Part shown: piece by piece, positions 16,834 through 25,556 of the stretch | Layout: every line of letters begins with the position of its first letter | How positions within the stretch are numbered: the stretch's first letter is position 1 | Assembly: GCF_000413855.1 (NCBI RefSeq) | Contig: NZ_ATGG01000050.1 | Location: 1 to 41,604, forward strand | DNA length: 41,604 bases | Origin: Acinetobacter gyllenbergii CIP 110306 = MTCC 11365 | GTDB taxonomy: Bacteria; Pseudomonadota; Gammaproteobacteria; Pseudomonadales; Moraxellaceae | Direction: 5' to 3' | Made by a program: the position numbers and the translations under genes | Notes under the pieces: model-generated | The model's database searches: none | Told to the model about the DNA's origin: nothing | The model's input: only the letters and a program-made list of their open reading frames with translations

Positions 16834-16867
16834 AAAACCCGAAATATGAATGCCTATTTCGGGTTTT
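16834..16867. terminator. intrinsic terminator after gshA-dsbB
   Basis: AAAACCCGAAATA and TATTTCGGGTTTT form a 13-bp stem 25 bp beyond the dsbB stop, followed by a T-rich tract. Confidence 0.9.
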
Positions 16868-16985
16868 ATTTTCTCAATAACTAAACAATATGTGCCATTT
16901 TGTTGTTTAAAGACTATTTTTATGGACAGATAGTTCTGTTTTTTGTAAAGTTCAGCCGATTCCCCGTACGATCTGATTATAAAAA

Positions 16986-19900
16986 ATGCTTTTTAATATA
17001 TTTAATGTATTAGAAAAAATAGGGCTAAATGCACAGAAACGTGCCATCCACGTACAATTTTCTAATAATCTACTGAATAATCAAGTTTTTTTACAACGCA
17101 TACAAGGCCAGCATCAACTCAATGTGGGTTTGGAAGCTGAACTCATCTGCCTGTCGACCAATGCCCAGATTCCCCTCAAACAGTTTATTGGGGTTCAGGT
17201 TGCGGTTGATCAGGTCACCGATTCAGGGCAACTGTTTCGCACCACGGGGATTGTGACTGAGGCCAGTTATGGGCAAAGTGATGGCGCATTAACCCTGTAT
17301 AAGCTGACTGTAAACGATGCGACTCATTTATGGCATAAACGCCGTAATAGCCGTGTGTTTATGAATAAAACGGTTGTGGAAATTACCGAAGTTTTATTCA
17401 AGGAATGGCAGCAAAGAAGCCCACTTTTTGCAGCAAGTCTGAGTCTGGATCTGAATGGCTTAAGCCAGAATTATGATATACGACCCTTTGTGATGGGCTC
17501 GAATGAATCTGATTATGACTTTCTAACGCGCTTATGGCGTAGTGAAGGCATTAGCTGGTTGATTGATGAAGCTGAGCTTTTTGTGCCGCATTCGAGTACG
17601 CCTGTCAAAGCGCAGAAGCTAAGATTAATAGATGACAATAGCGAGTATCAAGCTCTGGCTCGACGGAGTATTCGTTATCACCGTAGCAGTGCCACAGAAT
17701 TTCAGGATAGCATTACTGGCTTTGTGGCGGTGCGAAGCCTGCAACCCACAGCCGTGCATTTGCAACGCTGGCAGCCCGACGCCTTGGCACAAGAAGAAGG
17801 CGCAGGTTCAGTCGTCACCAACCATAACCATTCGGACAGTTTCGACTCTGCCAGTTTAAGTCTTGAGCAGGCATGGCATATCAGCCCAGCTTGGATGCAG
17901 GACTTAAAGGGTGAAGACCAAGCGACAGCTTCTGGGAACAGTCAGTTAGAAAAACTGAATCAGCAATTCAATGATATGTATGCCAGTCAAGCCAAATACT
18001 TTAAGGCTTATAGTACTGTGCGCGATAGCCAAGTCGGTTATTGGTTTAATTTCAGGGAACATCCTGAAATTGATCAGCATGAAGGGGCCGATCAAGAGTT
18101 CCTGATTATTGCCAAGAATTTCTATAATCAAAATAATTTACCGAAAGATTTACAGCAACAAGTGAGTCAGCTGCTCAGCCAAAGCCGTTGGAATCAACAG
18201 GTCGATGATGCTGAGCGTCAAGGTAATGAACTGACCTTGATTCGCCGTCAGATCAAGATCACCCCTGCATATGATCCAGAGTTGCATCGTCCGATTGCTT
18301 ATCCGCAACGCGCCAAAGTGGTTGGGCCAGAAGGAGAAACCATTTATGTGGATGAATGGGGACGGATCAAGGTGCGCTTTCTGTTTACCCGTAGCGATGA
18401 CCATGGACATGATGGTGGTGCGGGCAGCAATGACAATGACACCGACTCTGCATGGGTGGATGTCCTGACGCCTTGGGCGGGGGAAGGCTATGGGGCACGC
18501 TTCTTGCCACGGATTGGTGAGGTGGTGGTCATTGACTTCTTTGATGGCAATATCGACCGTCCTTTTGTGACAGGGCGAATTCATGAGGCGCAACGTTCTC
18601 CGACCAAATTTGATGTCAAAGGACAGCTTCCAGATACTAAAAAACTCAGTGGTATTCGCAGTCAGGAAGTCAGTGGCAATGGTTTTAACCAACTACGCTT
18701 TGATGATACGACAGGGCAAATCAGTACCCAGTTACAAAGTAGCCATGCTGCAACACAGCTGAATTTAGGCAATTTAAGTCACCCTAAAGTGCAGGAAAGC
18801 AGCAACGGTCGTGGTGAGGGCTTCGAGCTCAGAACTGATGCTTGGGGCGCTGTTCGGGCAGGCAAAGGCATGCTGATCAGTACCTATGCCCAAGAACAGG
18901 CGATTGCTGATCATCTGGAAGCCGCTCAAGCACAATCATTGCTGTCACAGGGTTATGACAGCATGAAAATGCTCAGTGAAGTGGCTGCAAAGCAACAGAC
19001 AGATGCGCTAAATGTCATCAATCGCTTACCGAAGTTTATTCAGTCACTGGAACTTAAAACCACAGGTCAAGCACTGGATAGCACCTTAAATCTATTTAAA
19101 GAAGGGATGAGTAATGACCCAATTCATGCTTTAAAGGATTGTGGTGGTTTTATTGAGGATATTGGTGCCCTCGGCGGCAATGCCAAAGGCGCAGTAGAAG
19201 AATTCAATGCGTTCTTTAGCGATGCCAAAGATGCGGTTGAAAATCTGAAAGAGTTCATTGAAAACGTAGAAGAGCATGGCGCTGATATTGTCAAAGGCAA
19301 GCTTGCCAGCATTAAAGATCGGATTCAGCAAAACCCGTTTGAGAGTATTAAAGAAGTCGGAAAGGTTTTGGCCAATGTCGATATTAAAGATTTTGAGCTG
19401 ATGAGTACCTGTGGAACCTTTAGTAAAGGCAGCAAGTTAGACATCACTCCGTCCAAAGCATTGAGCTCCTTACAGGGCTTTATGGAGGGTTATACCCAAG
19501 GTTTGGAAAGCAGTTCCAATGCCAAGCAACAAGAGCAAGGCAAGATTTTTAGACAGGCCTTGATGTTGTTGGCATCACCGAATGGAATTGCGTTAACCAC
19601 CCCTGAAAATATTATCTTACAGGCTTCTCAGGATATTGCCGAGAGTGCCAGTGGTTCAATTAATTTGAGTGCACAGAAGAATATTATTGGTCATGCACAG
19701 GACAAAATCAGTTTGTTTGCCGCGCAAAAGGGCTTTAGAGCTTATGCAGCAAAAGGGAAATTGGAGTTGCAGGCGCAGGATGATGCGATTGAAGCGATTG
19801 CCAAGAAGGTGATTAAACTGATTTCTACTGAGGATAAGATTGAAATCACCAGTCCTAAAGAGATTGTACTGACTGCGGGTGGTTCTCAACTCAAAATAAA

Positions 19901-20288
19901 TAAGGATGGTGTATTCATTAGTACAGGGGGCTATTTTAAAGTTAAAAGTGGCCAACATGTGTTTGAGAGTGGAATGAAAGTGCAATATGAAGTACCTGAA
20001 CTACCTAGTAGTGGTCCGTTTACTAAAGCATTCCATTTTGTATCATTAGAAGGTGAAAAAATAGAAAATGCGATGATACAAATTTATGAAAAGATAAATG
20101 AAAATTATATTTTTAAAGTAGATTCTAAAATTGATAAATCAATTTTTAAATTAGATAGTGATGAAAAAAATATTGAATATAAAGCATTGGTTGGGTTTGA
20201 TGATTGGGTTTCTTGGTTTGATGATGAAGAAGAGGAATTACAAGAAGAAATAGATTTAGGTGAGCATCACAACCCATATGACAAATAA
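16986..20288 (+). CDS. vgrG: type VI secretion tip protein VgrG with C-terminal extension
   Basis: A 1100-residue VgrG spike protein. The gp27-like base covers about residues 20-430. The gp5-like OB fold follows at about 435-540 (DEWGRIKVRFLF, then GYGARFLPRIGEVVVIDFFDG). A helical insert runs to about 850, and the DUF2345 beta-helix covers about 858-995 (LASPNGIALTTPENIILQAS...). The last about 100 residues are an extension whose DNA is abruptly AT-rich and rich in Lys, Asp and Glu codons. It probably serves as the adaptor for the effector encoded 12 bp downstream. No T6SS sheath, baseplate or ATPase genes are present, so this is an orphan vgrG using an apparatus encoded elsewhere. The ribosome binding site is weak. 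Confidence 0.95.
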   Translation: MLFNIFNVLEKIGLNAQKRAIHVQFSNNLLNNQVFLQRIQGQHQLNVGLEAELICLSTNAQIPLKQFIGVQVAVDQVTDSGQLFRTTGIVTEASYGQSDGALTLYKLTVNDATHLWHKRRNSRVFMNKTVVEITEVLFKEWQQRSPLFAASLSLDLNGLSQNYDIRPFVMGSNESDYDFLTRLWRSEGISWLIDEAELFVPHSSTPVKAQKLRLIDDNSEYQALARRSIRYHRSSATEFQDSITGFVAVRSLQPTAVHLQRWQPDALAQEEGAGSVVTNHNHSDSFDSASLSLEQAWHISPAWMQDLKGEDQATASGNSQLEKLNQQFNDMYASQAKYFKAYSTVRDSQVGYWFNFREHPEIDQHEGADQEFLIIAKNFYNQNNLPKDLQQQVSQLLSQSRWNQQVDDAERQGNELTLIRRQIKITPAYDPELHRPIAYPQRAKVVGPEGETIYVDEWGRIKVRFLFTRSDDHGHDGGAGSNDNDTDSAWVDVLTPWAGEGYGARFLPRIGEVVVIDFFDGNIDRPFVTGRIHEAQRSPTKFDVKGQLPDTKKLSGIRSQEVSGNGFNQLRFDDTTGQISTQLQSSHAATQLNLGNLSHPKVQESSNGRGEGFELRTDAWGAVRAGKGMLISTYAQEQAIADHLEAAQAQSLLSQGYDSMKMLSEVAAKQQTDALNVINRLPKFIQSLELKTTGQALDSTLNLFKEGMSNDPIHALKDCGGFIEDIGALGGNAKGAVEEFNAFFSDAKDAVENLKEFIENVEEHGADIVKGKLASIKDRIQQNPFESIKEVGKVLANVDIKDFELMSTCGTFSKGSKLDITPSKALSSLQGFMEGYTQGLESSSNAKQQEQGKIFRQALMLLASPNGIALTTPENIILQASQDIAESASGSINLSAQKNIIGHAQDKISLFAAQKGFRAYAAKGKLELQAQDDAIEAIAKKVIKLISTEDKIEITSPKEIVLTAGGSQLKINKDGVFISTGGYFKVKSGQHVFESGMKVQYEVPELPSSGPFTKAFHFVSLEGEKIENAMIQIYEKINENYIFKVDSKIDKSIFKLDSDEKNIEYKALVGFDDWVSWFDDEEEELQEEIDLGEHHNPYDK

Positions 20289-20300
20289 TAAGGAGCCAAT

Positions 20301-22679
20301 ATGAATAATATACATGTGGTAAAAAAGGGAGATACACTTTGGGGTATCTCAAATAAATATCAGATTAATCTTAATGATTTAGTAGAAATAAATAGTTTAT
20401 ATGGTAAAAAGAAAAATTTATTGAAAATTGGACAGAAAATTTATTTGCGGAAAAGTAATAGTAAAAATATTGATACATTTTTAACAATAAAAGTTTATGA
20501 TTTAAAATGGGAGCCAATTTCCCAGGCTAAATTGTTACTTGAATATGATGGGCAATGTCATTTAGTGACAAGTGATGTAGCAGGAATTATTAAAGATATT
20601 CAAATTGAAGATGCTTTGAAAGGAATACAAATAAGTTTATATACGATAAAAAATAAGTTTGAAATTATAGCACACCATAAGGTACTACCTTTAGGTAAAA
20701 AAATCCTTAAATTAAGTTCTCGTGCAATGGTATTAAAGGGTCAAACCTATCAAGTTGAAGGTGTACCTAGAACAGATACAAAAACCATTGAAAAAGAGTT
20801 GAAAGCTAATAATCAGAAAAAGCAGGCTGCATCTGGGGCATCTGGGGCATCTGGGGCATCTGGGGCATCTGGGGCATCTGGGGCATTAGAAACAAGAATA
20901 GAAAGTGGGTTGCCAGCAGCAACTGTTGCAGTAGTGTATTCTGAAGAGAATCTATATTTGCATCCAGATAATGAAAAATATCGGAAAATAATAATTAATG
21001 CAGCAAAAAAATATAATCTAGCTCCACAGGCGCTGGCTGCAAAAATTAATGCAGAAGCAGGAACAAAAAGAGGAAGTCAAGAATGGAATGCGGATGCTCG
21101 TGCATCAACTTCATCTGCAGTCGGGCTAACTCAGTTTTTAAGTGGAACTTGGTATGAGATATGTACACGCTCAATTTTTAGCGATACTTTACTTCAACAG
21201 CATGTTGTTAAAAAAAAGTTAATCTCTAATTTTAAAGAGAATATGAATGTTGATTTAATTTCAAATGCAGATAAAACAAAATTAAAAGCTTTGGGGACAG
21301 ATCCTACTTTTTCAGTGGATTCTGCTGCAGCTTATGCAAGAGCAAATATTAATACTGTTAAAAAAATATATAGTAAAATTGATAGTTTAGAACCTGGTGA
21401 TCTCGCAAAAGTTGGATATGTTGCTCATCATGATGGACCAACAGGATTTGGTAAAATAGTTGACGCAACGAATGACCCTTCATGGCCAAAGCTTCAAGGG
21501 CAAGTGTGTCCAAAAGATAACCCAAATTGTAATACTTTTTTAAATTACAAGGAAAGATTTAGTAATGCACGAGATGCATATCGTTGGTGGTTATGTACGG
21601 AATATACAGATTCAAAAATTAATGTAAACCGATTTACTCTTAGCCCTACTGATGGGAAAAAGTTTAAGAATGCAAGAACGATGGAAGAAATCATTGTATT
21701 TCTAGGAGGTAAAGCTTTAGTTCACCCTAGCAAAGACTTTGATAAGAAGAAAGGAACTAATGATACTCAAACAACAGAAAATATTAGTATTATTATTACA
21801 TCTATTGTAAATAATAAAGTTGAACCAAATATCCAGTATTCAGTAAAGTCTAAATATGGTTTAAAACCACATTCGACAAACGCAAATGGTCATGAGATTA
21901 TTCAAATTAAAAAAGGTGATAAGCTCGAAATTATTTTTGACAATAAGGTTTTGACATCAATTACTTCGATAAAAGATAAAGAAGAATTTAGAGTAAACTT
22001 TCCATCGGTTAAAGAAAATAATATAAGTAAACCACAAGGCGTGATTGCCAATAATGAACAAAAACTTAATTTTAATGGTTGGAGAAACCCTCTTAATGGT
22101 ACTTGCCAAGTACGTCGATTTGGCTATAACTCATTACCATTAAAGGCAAATGCTACAACCTATAATGAAAATAACTTACAACAGGCAACAAAGGTCGCAT
22201 CAAGGTTTAATCGGACAAGTTACAGGTCTAGTGGAATGCATCAAGGTATTGATCTGGAAGCAGATAATGGAGTTAATGTTTATCCAGTTTGTGTTGGTAC
22301 TATTGCAAAGGTGATCCCATCATATCCTGGTTATGGAAAAACTATTATTTTAGAATGTGATGTGAATGATTTACCTGCTTCAAAAAGGGCTTTAGCAAAG
22401 AATATAGACACAATTTACTTTATTTATGCACATTTAAACTCTATAGATGTAGCAGAAGGAGTTAGTATAACTGCCCTAGATACTGTTCTTGGGAAAACTG
22501 GAAATACTGGTAATGCAGGGAGCATGACAAAAATTGAAGGTGGTTCGCACTTACATTTCGAGGTCAGAACTGAGATTTCCAAATCAATGGGAAAATCAGG
22601 AATGTCATATAGACTAGACCCATTCCCTTGGTTAGACAATTGCATGACAGTTGAAAACGGTGTTAAGTTAAATAGGTAA
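20301..22679 (+). CDS. T6SS-linked LysM / transglycosylase-like / M23 peptidase effector
   Basis: A 792-residue peptidoglycan-degrading candidate effector without a signal peptide, as expected for VgrG-delivered cargo. Residues 4-50 are a LysM cell-wall-binding domain. About 170-190 is a linker of six ASG repeats. About 215-420 resembles a lysozyme/lytic-transglycosylase fold, with likely catalytic E252 in INAEAG and a SSAVGLTQFLSGTW motif. About 590-780 is an M23 metallopeptidase with H647 and D651 (HQGID), H711 (YAHL) and H750/H752 (HLHFE), the zinc and catalytic set. It could cut both glycan strands and peptide bridges. AAGGAG precedes the ATG and vgrG ends 12 bp upstream. Effector status is inferred from position and lack of an export signal. 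Confidence 0.82.
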   Translation: MNNIHVVKKGDTLWGISNKYQINLNDLVEINSLYGKKKNLLKIGQKIYLRKSNSKNIDTFLTIKVYDLKWEPISQAKLLLEYDGQCHLVTSDVAGIIKDIQIEDALKGIQISLYTIKNKFEIIAHHKVLPLGKKILKLSSRAMVLKGQTYQVEGVPRTDTKTIEKELKANNQKKQAASGASGASGASGASGASGALETRIESGLPAATVAVVYSEENLYLHPDNEKYRKIIINAAKKYNLAPQALAAKINAEAGTKRGSQEWNADARASTSSAVGLTQFLSGTWYEICTRSIFSDTLLQQHVVKKKLISNFKENMNVDLISNADKTKLKALGTDPTFSVDSAAAYARANINTVKKIYSKIDSLEPGDLAKVGYVAHHDGPTGFGKIVDATNDPSWPKLQGQVCPKDNPNCNTFLNYKERFSNARDAYRWWLCTEYTDSKINVNRFTLSPTDGKKFKNARTMEEIIVFLGGKALVHPSKDFDKKKGTNDTQTTENISIIITSIVNNKVEPNIQYSVKSKYGLKPHSTNANGHEIIQIKKGDKLEIIFDNKVLTSITSIKDKEEFRVNFPSVKENNISKPQGVIANNEQKLNFNGWRNPLNGTCQVRRFGYNSLPLKANATTYNENNLQQATKVASRFNRTSYRSSGMHQGIDLEADNGVNVYPVCVGTIAKVIPSYPGYGKTIILECDVNDLPASKRALAKNIDTIYFIYAHLNSIDVAEGVSITALDTVLGKTGNTGNAGSMTKIEGGSHLHFEVRTEISKSMGKSGMSYRLDPFPWLDNCMTVENGVKLNR
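20829..20882 (+). repeat. six tandem 9-bp units inside the effector gene
   Basis: Six perfect copies of GCATCTGGG encode the ASG linker between the LysM and transglycosylase-like domains. Because the unit is nine bases, gain or loss of units by slippage changes linker length but never the frame. Confidence 0.97.
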
Positions 22680-22682
22680 TTT

Positions 22683-23501
22683 ATGATGAAATATACATGG
22701 TGCTTGATCAGTTTATTGGCTTTTTCAACAGGGGCTAATGCTGAATTTAATTTAGAAAATAATAAGAATCAGCCTACCTATATAAAATTAGGGTATAGGA
22801 ATGTTCTGAATTCAAGCTTTATTTATCCTAATAGTGACAAGAATGCTAACTTAAAGAGGAATACAGTTAATATTCCATATGAAGATGTTTTAATTGTATT
22901 TCAGCCGCTATTGAAAAATGATAATAAAATAAAAGGCATGGATTATTATTTTTTAAACTACGAATGTTTTGTGCAATTTGGTGGTGTTAAATACAAGCTT
23001 CCCTTTGTTATTTCTGATGTAGCTGCTGTTGGTGCAAGTATACTTTTTAATGATGATAATATAGTTGTCTTTTCAGTAGAAAGTTATGCAAATCCAGTTT
23101 CAAATAATAATTCAAAAAAATTTAAAAGTGATGTTTATGTCCTGAATAAGAAAAATTCAGGCTTGTATGCACCTTCTTTTTTATCTTTAAATAAAAAATT
23201 AAAAAATTTGAATGATGCTTCTATGGAGTTTAGTAAATTTATTTCTGCTAAATATGATAAGAATGAAAAAAAATATAATATTGTGTATGAAATTAATAAT
23301 GCTTCAGAAGATTTTAGCTCCACTGGGAAGGTTGTCTATGAAAAGGCTCCAATTGAATATTCATTCATACTAATTCCTGATCAAAAAAAACCATTTTTGA
23401 TAAAAAACTTTTCTGAAAAGAAAAAAGGTAGTAATAATGTTATTTCAAATGATGATAGAGGTGGAATGTATTCTTCTTTTTTAAAGAAAGATATTGATTG
23501 A
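22683..23501 (+). CDS. exported protein, first candidate immunity gene
   Basis: A 272-residue protein with a signal peptide (hydrophobic residues 6-17, cleavage likely after GANA) and a mature part rich in Asn, Lys and Ser with alternating beta-like segments. I recognise no family. It starts three bases after the effector stop codon, the tightest coupling in the cluster. It would be delivered to the periplasm, where an LysM-M23 hydrolase would act, so it is the best positional candidate for the cognate immunity protein. A second ATG directly follows the first. The DNA is as AT-rich as the effector gene. Confidence 0.75.
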   Translation: MMKYTWCLISLLAFSTGANAEFNLENNKNQPTYIKLGYRNVLNSSFIYPNSDKNANLKRNTVNIPYEDVLIVFQPLLKNDNKIKGMDYYFLNYECFVQFGGVKYKLPFVISDVAAVGASILFNDDNIVVFSVESYANPVSNNNSKKFKSDVYVLNKKNSGLYAPSFLSLNKKLKNLNDASMEFSKFISAKYDKNEKKYNIVYEINNASEDFSSTGKVVYEKAPIEYSFILIPDQKKPFLIKNFSEKKKGSNNVISNDDRGGMYSSFLKKDID

Positions 23502-23535
23502 ATTTTTAAAATTGTTAGTGTTTTTGAGATAAATA

Positions 23536-24027
23536 ATGAATAAGAAAATAATTTTCCTGCTATGCTTTATTTTGGCTGCATGTAATGCCAAAGAGGAAAC
23601 TAAGTTTGTAGATAATAATTATTCATTAAATAATTTATTGTCTGAATTTAAAAATATGAATATAGGCCAAGATCACACTAAGTTGGAAAAAGAAGGTCTT
23701 GTAAAGCAAGTAGATGATACGGAAATTATTGATAATTGTTTATATGCAGAAACTAAAGATGAAAATATTGATTATTTAGTCTTTGATAATAAGATTTCAA
23801 CTGCCTCATATCAAAAATCTGAATTTATGGGACTTCCTGTTGCAGATTTAAAATCTAAGGTTAAAGACTTGAGCTTAGTAAAAAGTGCATATGATGACAA
23901 TACATACTACTTGCAACACCAATTTGATAATAATAATGGTGTTAAATTTTATATTGTTGAGAGTAAGGTTGCCGAGGTTACATATGGGACACTTGATAAA
24001 TTGAAATATCAAGAGGGATGTTCATGA
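23536..24027 (+). CDS. small lipoprotein, paralogue of the one at 24890
   Basis: A 163-residue lipoprotein. The signal peptide ends in lipobox LAAC with C16. The mature domain shares a pattern with the lipoprotein at 24890: an early F-K-x-x-x-I-G segment, an acidic stretch leading to an NKIS strand, and a C-terminal EGC followed by one residue. I do not recognise a named family. Its stop overlaps the longest possible start of the next gene, pointing to translational coupling. The location suggests a periplasmic immunity or immunity-like protein, which is inference only. Confidence 0.75.
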   Translation: MNKKIIFLLCFILAACNAKEETKFVDNNYSLNNLLSEFKNMNIGQDHTKLEKEGLVKQVDDTEIIDNCLYAETKDENIDYLVFDNKISTASYQKSEFMGLPVADLKSKVKDLSLVKSAYDDNTYYLQHQFDNNNGVKFYIVESKVAEVTYGTLDKLKYQEGCS

Positions 24028-24065
24028 TGACTTCTTTTTTAAATATCATTTTTGAAATTAATGTT

Positions 24066-24767
24066 ATGAATAAATTGTTTTTTTTAAGAGTTGTGGTTGC
24101 TTTTGCTATTTTGTTTAACGTTTGTTATGCAAAGGAAAATTCTTCTTGGCATGATTATTTACAAGATTCTACCCAAGTAAAGTCACCTGTGGAATATATA
24201 GATACCTATAATAAATATTCTGTTATTAGCCCTAATTTAAAAATAAAGTTAACGGATTTTGGTAATATTGATAAAATAAAGAAAAACATTAACTACACAT
24301 TAAAAAAATATGGTGTCCAAATATTAAATGGTAAGGTTGTATATGATGTTTTAAGGACAGTAGTGCCTGTGGAGTCTAATGTTGACTTAGCTTTACTATA
24401 TCACGATAAAGCTATTTTAGTTTTTAGAATAAGAGAGTTAAGTACTGTTAACTATGTTAAAGCTCCGTTTAAAAGTAATAAAGTCACTGTTTTTATATAT
24501 AATATAAATAATAATAATTTTACCGAAATACCCGTTATACATTCTGATAGTGAAGATAAGAGTGAACAAACAGACCAACTCATGGGTGATCAGGTAACAT
24601 ATGACATTAAGAAAGGACATTATACTTATCTTGCAAATGTTAAAACTTATAAAGATGGAAAAATTTCCCAATTCAAGGCTGTTTTAAATGGTAGCTTAAA
24701 ATGTATTTCATCGACCTTAGGTTGTGAAACTACGGGTGTTTTAGCAGCTGAAAAAGAAACTAAATAA
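24066..24767 (+). CDS. exported protein of unknown function in the immunity array
   Basis: A 233-residue protein with a signal peptide (MNKLFFLRVVVAFAILF..., cleavage likely after CYA). The mature region, rich in Lys, Asn, Val and Tyr, shows no family I recognise. I chose the ATG at 24066 because the signal peptide begins there. The frame is open to 24018, overlapping the previous gene, but that extension would bury the signal peptide. The DNA just before the start resembles the leaders before 24890 and before the remnant at 27529, a sign of duplication within the cluster. Confidence 0.7.
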   Translation: MNKLFFLRVVVAFAILFNVCYAKENSSWHDYLQDSTQVKSPVEYIDTYNKYSVISPNLKIKLTDFGNIDKIKKNINYTLKKYGVQILNGKVVYDVLRTVVPVESNVDLALLYHDKAILVFRIRELSTVNYVKAPFKSNKVTVFIYNINNNNFTEIPVIHSDSEDKSEQTDQLMGDQVTYDIKKGHYTYLANVKTYKDGKISQFKAVLNGSLKCISSTLGCETTGVLAAEKETK

Positions 24768-24777
24768 CTAATATTGG

Positions 24778-24813
24778 ATTCTAGGGTTTTATTTAATACC
24801 TAAATCCTAGAAT
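24778..24813. terminator. weak hairpin, possible terminator
   Basis: ATTCTAGG and CCTAGAAT form an 8-bp stem around a 20-base AT-rich loop 11 bp after the stop of the 24066 gene. The tract after it is AT-rich but lacks a clean T-run. Confidence 0.35.
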
Positions 24814-24889
24814 TATAATTAATGTAAATAGTCATGATGAAACTATGTATTTATTATTTTTTTTAAAGTCATTTTTTGAAATGTTTATC

Positions 24890-25387
24890 ATGAATAAAAT
24901 TTTTTTATTATCGCTATGCTTGATATTAGTGGCATGTAGTCCTTTTAAAAAAGATGAAAGTGCTATTGGTGGCTTTACTAAAAATGGTTTTGAAAATTTC
25001 AAAATTGGAGATCAAGCCCAGAATCTGAAAGAAGTTGAAGACAGTCGTATAGGTGATTGTTTCATTGCAAAAGATACTCGAAATGATGATGTCGAATTCC
25101 AGATTATGAATAATAAAATTTCAATTATTTCATCTATGGATAACACGAGAGCATCTTATAATGGTATTAAGATAGGAGATTCAGAACAAAAAATATATGA
25201 AAAATATAGTAAAAAAGATTTAGATAAGAGGAAAAATCCTTATGGCGATCCAAAAAAAGATTATTCTCTAATTGATTGGGATGATAACACTAAGAAAATG
25301 GGAACACGATATGATATTGAAAGTGGGCATATCGTGGGGATCAAAGTTGGTGATAGTAATTTAACTTTAATGGAAGGATGTGCTTAA
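24890..25387 (+). CDS. small lipoprotein, paralogue of the one at 23536
   Basis: A 165-residue lipoprotein with lipobox LVAC (C16) and a mature domain similar in layout to the 23536 product: FENFKIGDQ near the start, D-C-F-I-A-K-D, an NKIS strand, GIKIGDSEQKIYEKY, and a final EGCA. The start at 24890 coincides with the signal peptide. The frame extends 45 bp upstream without support. The 60 bp before it is nearly repeated at 27470-27537, ahead of a dead copy. It is probably an immunity or decoy paralogue, and no function is recognised. Confidence 0.75.
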   Translation: MNKIFLLSLCLILVACSPFKKDESAIGGFTKNGFENFKIGDQAQNLKEVEDSRIGDCFIAKDTRNDDVEFQIMNNKISIISSMDNTRASYNGIKIGDSEQKIYEKYSKKDLDKRKNPYGDPKKDYSLIDWDDNTKKMGTRYDIESGHIVGIKVGDSNLTLMEGCA

Positions 25388-25490
25388 CAGGTCAGGGGTA
25401 GAGGGGTTTTAGTTTTTAGAATCTCTCTAAAATTATTAATTTGAAAAATATAAAATCAATTCTTTATCTATGATGATACTTGTTAAAAAG

Positions 25491-25556
25491 ATGTTAAATT
25501 GGAGAGAGTGGGATGAGGAAGGTAAATTAGTAAAAGTTGAGAGCCATGATGATTAA
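25491..25556 (+). pseudogene. 3' scrap of an unidentified gene
   Basis: A frame open only from about 25440 ends with a charged, tryptophan-containing segment (NWREWDEEGKLVKVESHDD) that looks like the true C-terminus of a lost protein. There is no upstream domain or start signal. It overlaps the start of the broken DUF4431 gene by a few bases, as intact neighbours in such operons do. Parent family unknown. Confidence 0.3.

Noticed and set aside
18150..18692. 180-residue leftward frame opposite vgrG
   Set aside because: The rightward strand encodes the conserved VgrG OB-fold motifs here. The antisense frame has no recognisable domain.
20829..20882. Tandem repeat considered as a CRISPR-like or regulatory array
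   Set aside because: Units are only 9 bp, have no spacers and lie in frame inside a coding sequence as an Ala-Ser-Gly linker.
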